DNA of 44,039 nucleotides from Flavobacteriaceae bacterium (lineage in GTDB: Bacteria; Bacteroidota; Bacteroidia; Flavobacteriales; Flavobacteriaceae), in contig CANBWX010000009.1 of the NCBI GenBank assembly GCA_947373225.1, positions 1 through 44,039 of the forward strand, written 5' to 3'. A program made the translations under genes and the position numbers. The notes under the pieces were generated by a model. It was given only the letters and a program-made list of their open reading frames with translations. It did no database searches and was not told the origin of the DNA. Shown one piece after another: positions 17,878 to 26,538 of this stretch; the stretch's first letter is position 1, and every line of letters begins with the position of its first letter.

Positions 17878-19629
17878 TTATTTCAAATCCAGCTTAATAT
17901 GCAATTCTTTCAACTGCGTATCATCTATAATCGACGGTGCATCAATCATCACGTCTCTTCCTGAATTGTTTTTTGGGAAGGCGATAAAGTCACGAATCGT
18001 TTCCTGACCACCCAAAATCGATACCAATCTATCTAATCCGAAAGCCAAACCACCATGTGGCGGCGCACCATATTGAAACGCATTCATTAGGAAACCAAAT
18101 TGATCTTCAGCTTGTTCAGGAGTAAATCCTAAATATTTAAACATCAATTGTTGCGTTGTTTTATCGTGAATACGAATTGAACCACCGCCAATTTCGTTTC
18201 CGTTCAAGACCATATCATAGGCATTGGCACGAACTGCTTTTGGATCCGTTTCCAATAAGTGCATGTCTTCTGGTTTTGGCGAAGTAAACGGGTGGTGCAT
18301 CGCGTGATAACGACCTGTTTCTTCTTCAAATTCTAACAATGGGAAATCTACCACCCAAAGTGGAGCAAATTCAGCTGGATTTCTTAATCCTAAACGATTC
18401 GCTAATTCCATTCTTAAGGCAGAAAGTTGTGTTCTTGTTTTATCAGCTGGACCGGAAAGTACAAAAATCATGTCGCCCGATTTTGCACCGGTAACTTTTG
18501 CCCAATTTTTTAAATCGTCTTGATCGTAAAATTTATCAACTGATGATTTGAAAGTGCCATCTTCATTGCATTTTACATAAATCATTCCGCTTGCGCCAAT
18601 TTGCGGACGTTTCATCCAATCAATTAATGTGTCGATTTCTTTACGTGTGTATTCACTTGTTCCTGGAGCTGCAATTCCCACAACCAATTCAGCAGCATTG
18701 AATACGGAGAATTCTTTATGTTGTGTAAATTCGTTTAATTCCCCAAATTCCATTCCGAAACGAATGTCCGGTTTGTCATTTCCATAGGTTTTCATGGCGT
18801 AATCGTAGGTAATTCTCGGGAATTTCTCTACTTCGATTCCTTTTATTTCTTTTAGTAAATGACGGGTCAATCCTTCGAAAACATTCAAAATATCTTCTTG
18901 TTCTACAAATGCCATTTCACAATCGATTTGTGTAAATTCCGGTTGACGATCCGCACGTAAATCTTCGTCACGGAAACATTTCACGATTTGGAAATACTTA
19001 TCCATTCCGCCCACCATTAACAATTGTTTGAAAGTTTGTGGCGATTGTGGCAAAGCATAAAATTGTCCTTCGTTCATTCTTGACGGAACCACAAAATCTC
19101 TTGCGCCTTCTGGAGTTGACTTGATTAAATAAGGAGTTTCTACTTCGCAAAAATCTAAATCCGAAAGGTATTTACGCACTTCCATAGCCACTTTATGACG
19201 AAAAAGCAAGTTGTTTTTCACCGGATTACGTCGAATGTCAAGGTAACGGTATTTCATTCTGATGTCTTCACCACCATCCGTTTCGTCTTCGATGGTGAAA
19301 GGCGGAGTTAGTGCAGCATTCAATATTTTCATTTCGGTAACCATGATTTCAATATCACCAGTAACCATATTAGGGTTCTTGGCTTCACGCTCTATAACGG
19401 TTCCTTTTACCTGAATCACGAATTCACGACCAAGGGTTTTGGCCAACTCGAAAACTTCTTTATTAGAACGACTTTCGTCGAAAATTAATTGGGTAATTCC
19501 ATAACGATCACGTAAATCGACCCAATTCATAAAACCTTTATCGCGTGATTTTTGAACCCAGCCCGCAAGCGTAACTTCGGTATTGATATGTGAGGCGTTT
19601 AATTCGCCACAGTTATGACTTCTATACAT
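17878..19629 (-). CDS. aspS: Aspartyl-tRNA synthetase
   Basis: Class II synthetase charging tRNA-Asp, 583 aa, cytoplasmic, essential. The N-terminal OB-fold anticodon domain begins [15 protein letters not shown]. Class II motif 2 is seen in [18 protein letters not shown], motif 3 in [15 protein letters not shown]. The bacterial-type insertion domain lies between them (about residues 285-420), and [14 protein letters not shown] is characteristic of bacterial AspRS. Whether it is discriminating or also charges tRNA-Asn cannot be judged from this window alone. Length is typical for bacteria (about 585-590). Confidence 0.97.
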   Translation of the reverse strand: MYRSHNCGELNASHINTEVTLAGWVQKSRDKGFMNWVDLRDRYGITQLIFDESRSNKEVFELAKTLGREFVIQVKGTVIEREAKNPNMVTGDIEIMVTEMKILNAALTPPFTIEDETDGGEDIRMKYRYLDIRRNPVKNNLLFRHKVAMEVRKYLSDLDFCEVETPYLIKSTPEGARDFVVPSRMNEGQFYALPQSPQTFKQLLMVGGMDKYFQIVKCFRDEDLRADRQPEFTQIDCEMAFVEQEDILNVFEGLTRHLLKEIKGIEVEKFPRITYDYAMKTYGNDKPDIRFGMEFGELNEFTQHKEFSVFNAAELVVGIAAPGTSEYTRKEIDTLIDWMKRPQIGASGMIYVKCNEDGTFKSSVDKFYDQDDLKNWAKVTGAKSGDMIFVLSGPADKTRTQLSALRMELANRLGLRNPAEFAPLWVVDFPLLEFEEETGRYHAMHHPFTSPKPEDMHLLETDPKAVRANAYDMVLNGNEIGGGSIRIHDKTTQQLMFKYLGFTPEQAEDQFGFLMNAFQYGAPPHGGLAFGLDRLVSILGGQETIRDFIAFPKNNSGRDVMIDAPSIIDDTQLKELHIKLDLK

Positions 19630-19648
19630 TGACTTATTTTTTAGATTG

Positions 19649-19656
19649 CAAATTTA
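19649..19656 (-). promoter_or_regulatory. Putative -7 box of aspS
   Basis: TAAATTTG on the minus strand matches TAnnTTTG, 20 bases before the aspS start. No clear TTTG lies at -33, so the call rests on the -7 box alone. Confidence 0.4.
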
Positions 19657-19866
19657 GGACTAATTATGAATATATGAATTATGAATTTTGAAAGATTGAA
19701 AAAACGTGTAATTTGGACATAAATTTACCTCATAATTATTTTTTTAATTAAAATTAATTGCCTAAATTTACTTCATACAGAAGACGCTTTTACGATCAGA
19801 AATTAGATAATCGATTTATAAATAATCAGCTAATTCTGGGTGTTAAATCAATACTGAAGCGTCTAT
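19657..19866. other. Non-coding spacer upstream of aspS
   Basis: AT-rich region without a reading frame. It holds an 8-bp inverted pair AGACGCTT (19782-19789) and AAGCGTCT (19857-19864) about 67 bases apart, which could close a long stem-loop but has no known role. Confidence 0.4.
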
Positions 19867-19869
19867 AAA

Positions 19870-19907
19870 AAAATCGGCTGTCACAAATTTTTGTAACAGC
19901 CGATTTT
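19870..19907 (-). terminator. Terminator of the DUF3754-like gene
   Basis: Stem AAAATCGGCTGT / ACAGCCGATTTT with an inner CACAAA/TTTGT-like extension, followed on the minus strand by a T run. It lies 14 bases past the stop codon at 19922. Confidence 0.85.
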
Positions 19908-19921
19908 GATTTTTATAAAAG

Positions 19922-21151
19922 TTACTTTTGATTATAATCAAAAACGCCATCCCATATTTCATCTATTCTAATGAGTGCTTTGTCTAAAGGAATAACTCCC
20001 CATTTTCCGTTCGTTTCGAAGCCAAGACCAATGCTTTCTAATTTTAATAAAGCATCTTTAACATCAAAATCTAAGTTTGTATTCAAATTGGTGAGAAACC
20101 AAGATTCAATTTGATTGTCGAGTTCCTCGGCTGTTAATGGGTTTTCGCTTCTATTTAAAAAGGAGTAAGCTAAAATCGTTTCTTTAAGCACTTCTTCTTC
20201 CGAGGAGTTTAATAAAGAATAAAAGGCACCGCTATTATTCCCCAGATTTTTAAAATATAGACTATCCGAAAGCATTTTCGAATATTTTATCTTCTTGTTT
20301 ACAAAGTTATTGTATTGACGAAATAAGTAAGCTGCCAAAATTCCTAAGGCTATTAAACCTTGAGTTAACGAGGTTTTACTATTTAATAAATCTATTGCTT
20401 CGTCCGATTTGTAAGCTGCATCCATTTTTAGCAATGCCGGAATAACTTTGGTACTCAATAACGAAAAGGTTCCTACAATACCCGGAATCCAAAATAATAG
20501 TTTATCCGTGGTCGACATTCTAGGAATTGCATTTGGGAATACAGTTTCGAGATCGTTTTTTGGTACGCGTTTAAAGACTTTCAGGACAATACATTCCGGA
20601 TCGATAAGTAGTTTTTCTACGTTAACTTTTTTGGTTTTAAAATAATTGGCGTCTTTATAATTAAGGTAAACTACGACACGGTCGTAGTATTCGACCTCAA
20701 TTTCTTTCTTCCAAAAAAAATAGTGACTTACTTTCTCTTTTGTCGTATGATGCCCTTGAACATACAATTCAAACTCTTTGAAAAAGGCAAAATCGATGTC
20801 AAGATTTAAACCTATTAAATCCGAATCTTTCAAAGCTTTGTCTAAAGTTGCTTTGTCAACTCGTTGATAATTGGCAAGATCAAGAACGTTATGAAGGGTT
20901 TCTTTAAAATTCAGAAGATTACTTATTTCTTTATTTTCTTTGCGTTCTTTTGGACTTAAATCAGGATTAAATGCAGCGTAATTTTTTTTTAAATTACGGA
21001 TAAGATTAAAGGCTTCGTAGTGAAAATAATGCTCAATAATATCGAATAACTTCTTGAATTCCTCGACTTTTTTAGGGTCGTCAGAGAAAGTTGTTAGGTG
21101 TTGTTTGAGTATGAATTCCTTGTCAAATGGAATATAATGTTCTCGTTTCAT
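19922..21151 (-). CDS. DUF3754 / TMEM143-like membrane protein
   Basis: 409 aa with no signal peptide. The opening REHYIPFDK and the central segment CIVLKVFKRVPKNDLETVFPN match the pattern I know from the DUF3754 (TMEM143) family, whose biochemical role is unknown. Two hydrophobic segments, LLFWIPGIVGTFSLLSTKVIPALL and LIALGILAAYLFRQY, predict an inner-membrane hairpin with both ends cytoplasmic. The C-terminal 90 residues are helical and acidic. It has its own terminator and is separated from the HNH module upstream by the duplicated hairpin. Family assignment is from motif memory; function is not assigned. Confidence 0.75.
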   Translation of the reverse strand: MKREHYIPFDKEFILKQHLTTFSDDPKKVEEFKKLFDIIEHYFHYEAFNLIRNLKKNYAAFNPDLSPKERKENKEISNLLNFKETLHNVLDLANYQRVDKATLDKALKDSDLIGLNLDIDFAFFKEFELYVQGHHTTKEKVSHYFFWKKEIEVEYYDRVVVYLNYKDANYFKTKKVNVEKLLIDPECIVLKVFKRVPKNDLETVFPNAIPRMSTTDKLLFWIPGIVGTFSLLSTKVIPALLKMDAAYKSDEAIDLLNSKTSLTQGLIALGILAAYLFRQYNNFVNKKIKYSKMLSDSLYFKNLGNNSGAFYSLLNSSEEEVLKETILAYSFLNRSENPLTAEELDNQIESWFLTNLNTNLDFDVKDALLKLESIGLGFETNGKWGVIPLDKALIRIDEIWDGVFDYNQK

Positions 21152-21214
21152 AATGAATTCGGGGTCTTTAATTTTATAGGGGATGGACTAAAGAAAATTT
21201 CAATGACGAAGGTA

Positions 21215-21249
21215 CAAAAAACCACCCAAAATAAAATCTTGGGTGGTTT
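21215..21249 (-). terminator. Hairpin terminator, left flank of the HNH module
   Basis: AACCACCCAAAA / TCTTGGGTGGTTT-type stem-loop with A/T tracts on both sides. It is identical at 34 of 35 positions to the hairpin at 22916-22950. It lies about 165 bases past the HNH stop codon, so it can end that transcript. Confidence 0.75.
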
Positions 21250-21298
21250 TAAAATAAGGTTTCTTTTCTGCTCTCGATTTTGGACGCTGATTGGAAAG

Positions 21299-21408
21299 CC
21301 GCGCTATCAATCACGAGGAAATTTATTTATATCCGAGCGATCGGGTACGCTTTGCAAAACCGCGCTATCGTTCACGAGGGAATTTATTTATATCCGAGCG
21401 ATCGGGTT
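21299..21408. repeat. Two tandem copies of a 49-bp unit downstream of the HNH gene
   Basis: Copy 1 at 21299-21346 and copy 2 at 21360-21408, 61 bases apart start to start. Both begin CCGCGCTATC and end CCGAGCGATCGGGT, differing at only a few positions. The CG-rich ends stand out against the AT-rich background. The second copy ends 5 bases from the HNH stop codon. Confidence 0.8.
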
Positions 21409-21412
21409 CTAG

Positions 21413-22750
21413 TTATAGTGTTATGTTTGATTTTCCATTATTACAAGTCCAACAGGCTGTCGTTAAGTTCTCCAAAATAGTTTCTCCTCCTTTTGAATAC
21501 GCAATAATATGGTCAGCTTCTAAATTAGCTCCTTCTCCTTTTTTTCCACAATATTGACAAGTAAAATTGTCTCTATTAAGAACCCTAAATCTTAAATGAT
21601 TTCCAACTTTTCTTGAAGTTTTCATTTTGATAATTTTGATGTTATCTAAATTAATTTTACAGCCTATCGGTTGTTCCTTATTTGTGTTTTGATCTTGATT
21701 TATATTAATAGATGCAGTTTCTTTTTCTTCAAGTTCTTCTTCAATATCTTCTTTTTTACGGTCAGCAATGAAAGCATAGATAGCTTTTGTCCAACCACCA
21801 AAAATGTTTTTATAGGTCGAATATTTGTATTTACTATATTTTGTTATTTCATCCTGAGTTGGTTGTCTACCAAGTTCTTCCCAAACTCTTTGCAACTCAT
21901 CAAACAATTGATCTTTTTCTGGAGCGGTTCTTCCAATTTTTAGATTTGCAGTTATTTTAGCATTCTTCCAACTTCCAAAATGATTGTAAAAAGTTTGTAT
22001 AGTATATTTCCCTCCATACTTTTCATAATCTCCTTTGTTTAGAATGTCCAAATTGTTTTCTTGAACAATTTTTTGTAATTCTTGAATCAATAATTCTTTT
22101 GTAGTATTAAAGCCAATTCCATTGGTACTGCTTTGGTAATTATTATTTATCATACAAAAGGCTTCAATTGCTTTTGTCCAAGAACCATATTTTTTTTCGT
22201 AAATCTTTGTGCCAAAACTTGCTTTCTCCCTAAATTCAGAATAGGTCGGTCTTCTGCCAATTTGATTCCATACTTTTTTAATTTCATCAAAAAGTTGCTC
22301 TTCTGTTTTCTTCTTGATTTCCTTTTCAACTACGATAACATTTCTAATTTGATAAATCTTGAATTCGTCAAATAGAATTTCTCTCCATTTTTTATTTTCA
22401 AAATATTTTTTTAATGTTGATTCTGAATACAAACCACCATTCTTTCTATAAAAATCAATTGTAAAATATTCCCCTTTGTTAAGCAAAATTACTCTTTCAA
22501 TATCTTTTTTTATTTCGGAAATAGTTATGTTTCTTATTGCACCTAATTTAACTAAATCGCCTTTCTCCAAAGCGAGAAACCACGAACCGAACCTTTTTGC
22601 TACTGTGCTTGCTGAAACTCTCGAATAAGTATCGAATTGTTTCGTTGTCATTTGCAAACCATTATAGTATTTAAAATAAACTCTTTTAAGTTCTTCAAGT
22701 AATGAGTTGTCTTCATAGTTTAAGAGTTTATTAGGTTCAAAGGAATTCAT
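21413..22750 (-). CDS. HNH endonuclease with homing-endonuclease-associated repeats
   Basis: 445 aa. The C-terminus is an HNH nuclease: zinc-type pair C398-x2-C401, catalytic DH at 413-414 (ADHIIAYSKGG) and C433-x2-C436-N437. The N-terminal 330 residues consist of five repeats of about 50-60 residues, each with a helical start (e.g. LFDELQRVWEELGRQPT) and ending near (F/Y)GSW or GGWTKA, as in the HNH-associated repeats of homing-type nucleases; I infer they read DNA sequence. A charged linker (EEELEEKE) joins the halves. No methyltransferase, intron or intein accompanies it, so it is a free-standing nuclease, not a visible restriction pair. Near-identical hairpins flank it, suggesting it arrived as a unit. 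Confidence 0.88.
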   Translation of the reverse strand: MNSFEPNKLLNYEDNSLLEELKRVYFKYYNGLQMTTKQFDTYSRVSASTVAKRFGSWFLALEKGDLVKLGAIRNITISEIKKDIERVILLNKGEYFTIDFYRKNGGLYSESTLKKYFENKKWREILFDEFKIYQIRNVIVVEKEIKKKTEEQLFDEIKKVWNQIGRRPTYSEFREKASFGTKIYEKKYGSWTKAIEAFCMINNNYQSSTNGIGFNTTKELLIQELQKIVQENNLDILNKGDYEKYGGKYTIQTFYNHFGSWKNAKITANLKIGRTAPEKDQLFDELQRVWEELGRQPTQDEITKYSKYKYSTYKNIFGGWTKAIYAFIADRKKEDIEEELEEKETASININQDQNTNKEQPIGCKINLDNIKIIKMKTSRKVGNHLRFRVLNRDNFTCQYCGKKGEGANLEADHIIAYSKGGETILENLTTACWTCNNGKSNITL

Positions 22751-22915
22751 TTAATTGTCAATTTTGAAAGTTGTTTATTATCGGTCGGCTTGTTTATATG
22801 GCCCATAACTTTTATATATACAAAACAAACTTTAGTTTATCCACCCAATAACGGTTAGAATGGCAAAAGTTTATCCCGCTTTATTTCAAAGATACTTATT
22901 CCTTCCCACAAAAAT

Positions 22916-22950
22916 CAAAAAACCACCCAAAATCAAATCTTGGGTGGTTT
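22916..22950 (-). terminator. Terminator of the RND efflux operon, right flank of the HNH module
   Basis: Stem AACCACCCAA / TTGGGTGGTT with A/T tracts, 25 bases past the RND permease stop. It matches the hairpin at 21215-21249 at 34 of 35 bases. Confidence 0.85.
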
Positions 22951-22975
22951 CTATAATTTAAGCTTTTATAAAAAT

Positions 22976-25900
22976 CTAGCTTTCTATAGCTCTGGCAGCT
23001 CTAGCTTCTCTTCGGTCGCGCAACCAGTATTTGGTTCTTTTAACTAAATAGAACATTACCGGTACCATAACCAAGGTTAAAACCGTGGCATAAGTCAATC
23101 CGAAGATAATTGTCCAAGCTAATGGTCCCCAGAAAACTACGTTGTCTCCACCCATGAAAAAGTGCGGATTCAAGTCGGTTATTAAAGACAAGAAATCAAA
23201 GTTCAACCCGATTGCCAATGGAATTAATCCCAAAACAGCTGTTAATGCCGTTAACAAAACAGGACGCAAACGCGATTTCCCAGATTCTATAATGACTTCT
23301 TTTATCTCTTTCAATGATAAATCGTCATGGCTTTCTACTTGTTTGTCGATTACCTTTTTGTCTAAAAGTAAAACGAAGAAATCCATTAATACGATTCCGT
23401 TTTTCACCACAACTCCCGAAAGTGCAATGATTCCCATCATGGTCATTAATACCACAAAATCCATTTGGGCAATTACATAACCATAGAAAACACCACTGAA
23501 ACTCAATAAAACGGTGAATAGAATCACAACCGTTTTCGATACCGAGTTAAACTGTAAAACGATAATTAAACCAATTCCGGCTAATGCCAAGAATAAGGCA
23601 TACATCAAGAAACTTTGGTTTTTGCCTTGTTCTTCTTGAACTCCCGAGAACGAGTAGCTTACGCCATTTGGCAAAACATATCCTTTCAACTCTGTTTGAA
23701 TCTGCGCCGAGATTTCGTTACCATTAAAACCGGTAAGTACATTCGAATAAATAGTCATTATTCGTTTGTTGTTTTTTCGCTTAATCTGATTGTAAGTTGT
23801 TGTTTTGCTCGTTTTCGAAACAGCCGCAATAGGAACTTGCATAATTTGTCCGTTGTTCGGGTTTCTGAAAGTCATTGATTGATTAAACAAGACATTTTCG
23901 TTCTTGCGTTGATCATCTTGCATACGCATTACAATATTATAATCGTCGTTTCCTTCTTTGTAAGTCGAAATTTCTTGTCCGTAAACCGAACGACGAAGTG
24001 TAAACCCTAATTGTCTGGTCGAAACACCAATACTTCCTGCATTTACACGATCCACTTTAACTTCAAGTTCAGGACTTTGGTTGTTAATGTCAACATTCAA
24101 ACGCTCAATTCCCGGAATGTTTTTAGAATTTAAGAATGTAATCATTTTATCGGCTTCTTTTAGCATTTTTTCATAGTCCTCGCCGCTAAGTTGAATACTA
24201 ATTGGATAACCTGCTGGTGGTCCGTTCGCATCTTTTTCGACAGTAACCGTTGCGCCTGCAATACCTTTTACTTTTCCACGAATTTCTTCGAGAATTTTAA
24301 AAGTATCGATGCCTTTTCTAAATTTGAATTCCGAAAAATTAATAGTCACTTTTCCTTTATAGGGTGTTTCCGAAGCTGAACCTGCATCTACTTGCGGATT
24401 TCCTGCACCAACACCTACTTGAGAAACAATACTTTCGGCAAGGAAGTTTTTGTCGGTTTTTGGATCAACATATTTTTGAAGAATGCCAATGATTTGTTTT
24501 TCGACAAAAAGTGTTGCTTTGTTCGTTTTTTCGATTGAAGTTCCCTGCGGGTATTCAATATAAGTAATTACCTGATTTGGAATGTTATCCGGGAAAAACA
24601 ATACTTTTCTTGGAAAAACACCTAGTAATACGAAGGAGAAGAACAATAATCCGATGATTGCACCCAATGCAAACCATGATCTTTTCTTGGTAAGGATTTT
24701 GGATAAAAACGCTTGGTATTTAATTTCTACTTTTGGAAAGAAACTATGCTGAAAATCCTGTGTCCATTGATATAATTTAAGGTGATACAGCCACACTAAC
24801 ACTAAGAATATCATTGCTAAATGACCAATCGCTCTTAAAAATTTACTGTCTAAAGAATAACCCAAAGCCATAAATAAAATACCCGTAATCGCTAAAATTA
24901 GGGTGTAAAATTTCAAGTTCTTTTTTGTGACATTTTTATCTTCAATATCCATCGAACCTGCCGTCATTGCTGCATTAATTACCATCGCCACAAATAACGA
25001 AGCGGTTAAAACAACGGTAAGTGTCATTGGAAAATATTTCATGAATTTACCCATAGTTCCCGGCCATAATGCGAATGGCAAAAAAGCCATAAGGGTTGTG
25101 GCTGTAGAGGAAATTACAGGCCAAGCGATTTCGCCAATTCCCACTTTAGAAGCCTGAACGCGCGGCATTCCTTTTTTCATATTGGCAAATACGTTATCGA
25201 CGACGACAATTCCATCATCAACTAGCATTCCTAATCCCATTACTAATCCGAATAAAACCATCGTGTTTAAGGTCACACCTAGCGCTGATAATATAGCAAA
25301 TGCAATCATCATCGATAATGGAATTGCGGCTCCAACGAATAACGAATTTCGTAATCCCATGGTAAACATCAACACAATCATAACCAGAATAATTCCGAAA
25401 ACGACATGATTCGAAAGTTCTTCAACCTGGTGTTCTACTTTCGAGGATTGGTCGCTTGTTTGTTCTAGTTTAAGGTCTTTAGGTAAATAGGTGGTTTTGG
25501 CTTTTTCTAATTTTTCTTTTACCTGTTCTATTGCCGAAATCATATTTTGACCTGCTCGTTTCTTTACGTTCAGCATCACCACTTCTTTGCCTTTTTCACG
25601 GGCATAAGTTGTTTTTTCTTTTTCTTTAAAAGAAACTTGGGCAATGTCCTTTAGATAAACGGTACCACCTTGCGATTTTACAATAATGTCATTAAGTTCG
25701 GCAGGATCTTTAATTTCTCCAACGATTCTAATGTTATTTCGTGAACCTTGAGTAAGCAAGTTTCCACCAGAAAGCGTCATGTTTTCTGATTTCACAGCGT
25801 TTTGAATGTCGTCAAAGCTTACTTGTGCGGCGGTCATTTTAAAAATATCAACAGCAATTTCAACTTCTTTATCATCCACACCAAGGATATCTACTTTCTT

Positions 25901-26449
25901 TACTTCCGAAATTTCTTCGATGTCGTCTTGCAACAATTCACCATATTTTTTCAGCTGTTGTGTAGTGTAATTCCCTTCTAAATTGATGTTTAGAATTGGC
26001 ATTTCTTCAGAAAGATTCAATTCGAATACATCGGGTTCGACCTTGCTTCCGTTGTCCATAACGGGCCAGTTTGCATCGGCTTTTGAATTATCGACCTTGT
26101 CTTTTATTTTTTGTTTGGCATCTGATAATGAAATTTTATCATCAAATTCAACAATGATCATTCCATAATCCTGAAATGAACTTGAAGTTACTTTTGCAAC
26201 GCCACTGATGTTTTTAATTTGCTTTTCTAATGGTTTTACAACCAATTTTTCTACATCTTCAGCTGAATTTCCAGGAAAAACAGACGAAATATATACTTTG
26301 TTTTCAATGATTTCAGGGAAACTTTCTCGAGGCATTGTCATGAAAGCAACGGTTCCCATAATTACTATTAAAAAAGTAATGATATAAACCGTAACCCGAT
26401 TATCGACCGCCCAGCTCGATATGCTAAATTCTTTGTTTGTGTGACTCAT
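22976..26449 (-). CDS. RND-family efflux permease (AcrB-like)
   Basis: Proton-driven inner-membrane pump of a tripartite efflux system, 1157 aa. The N-terminal helix is followed by RESFPEI, the VFPGNSAEDVEKLV porter signature and a second porter repeat after about residue 600. The proton-relay helix carries the two adjacent Asp in LGMLVDDGIVVVDNV. It is about 100 residues longer than E. coli AcrB: two additional hydrophobic segments (about residues 508-560, NLKFYTLILAITGILF and LAMIFLVLVWLYHL) sit in the loop between the two halves. Last gene of the operon, preceded by a strong hairpin at 26478-26520. Substrates cannot be told from sequence. Confidence 0.93.
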   Translation of the reverse strand: MSHTNKEFSISSWAVDNRVTVYIITFLIVIMGTVAFMTMPRESFPEIIENKVYISSVFPGNSAEDVEKLVVKPLEKQIKNISGVAKVTSSSFQDYGMIIVEFDDKISLSDAKQKIKDKVDNSKADANWPVMDNGSKVEPDVFELNLSEEMPILNINLEGNYTTQQLKKYGELLQDDIEEISEVKKVDILGVDDKEVEIAVDIFKMTAAQVSFDDIQNAVKSENMTLSGGNLLTQGSRNNIRIVGEIKDPAELNDIIVKSQGGTVYLKDIAQVSFKEKEKTTYAREKGKEVVMLNVKKRAGQNMISAIEQVKEKLEKAKTTYLPKDLKLEQTSDQSSKVEHQVEELSNHVVFGIILVMIVLMFTMGLRNSLFVGAAIPLSMMIAFAILSALGVTLNTMVLFGLVMGLGMLVDDGIVVVDNVFANMKKGMPRVQASKVGIGEIAWPVISSTATTLMAFLPFALWPGTMGKFMKYFPMTLTVVLTASLFVAMVINAAMTAGSMDIEDKNVTKKNLKFYTLILAITGILFMALGYSLDSKFLRAIGHLAMIFLVLVWLYHLKLYQWTQDFQHSFFPKVEIKYQAFLSKILTKKRSWFALGAIIGLLFFSFVLLGVFPRKVLFFPDNIPNQVITYIEYPQGTSIEKTNKATLFVEKQIIGILQKYVDPKTDKNFLAESIVSQVGVGAGNPQVDAGSASETPYKGKVTINFSEFKFRKGIDTFKILEEIRGKVKGIAGATVTVEKDANGPPAGYPISIQLSGEDYEKMLKEADKMITFLNSKNIPGIERLNVDINNQSPELEVKVDRVNAGSIGVSTRQLGFTLRRSVYGQEISTYKEGNDDYNIVMRMQDDQRKNENVLFNQSMTFRNPNNGQIMQVPIAAVSKTSKTTTYNQIKRKNNKRIMTIYSNVLTGFNGNEISAQIQTELKGYVLPNGVSYSFSGVQEEQGKNQSFLMYALFLALAGIGLIIVLQFNSVSKTVVILFTVLLSFSGVFYGYVIAQMDFVVLMTMMGIIALSGVVVKNGIVLMDFFVLLLDKKVIDKQVESHDDLSLKEIKEVIIESGKSRLRPVLLTALTAVLGLIPLAIGLNFDFLSLITDLNPHFFMGGDNVVFWGPLAWTIIFGLTYATVLTLVMVPVMFYLVKRTKYWLRDRREARAARAIES

Positions 26450-26477
26450 TTTTTTTTAGTTATGATTTGTGAGTTCT

Positions 26478-26520
26478 AAGCTATAAGTTGTGGTTAACGA
26501 GAACCAACAACTTATAGCTT
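26478..26520. other. Strong stem-loop between the membrane fusion and RND permease genes
   Basis: Perfect 14-bp arms (AAGCTATAAGTTGT, 26478-26491, and its complement, 26507-26520) plus a GGTT/AACC extension closed by a short loop. No T run follows in the transcript direction, so it does not look like a terminator; it may mark an mRNA processing or stability site, or be a degenerate repeat. Confidence 0.6.
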
Positions 26521-26538
26521 ATAACCAACAACTGTTTA

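Noticed and set aside
21299-21408. Tandem repeat pair considered as a minimal CRISPR array.
   Set aside because: Only two units, 49 bases long with a 13-base spacer, imperfect, and no cas genes in the window.
21098-21557. Three overlapping plus-strand reading frames (66-104 codons) over the tandem repeats, translating to similar peptides.
   Set aside because: They owe their openness to the repeat unit being read in different frames, run into the HNH gene antisense, and have no plausible start or family match.
22133-22375. Plus-strand frames opposite the HNH gene and similar frames opposite the nuo, RND and cassette genes.
   Set aside because: All lie wholly antisense to well-supported genes and show Phe/Cys-rich or low-complexity translations typical of shadows.
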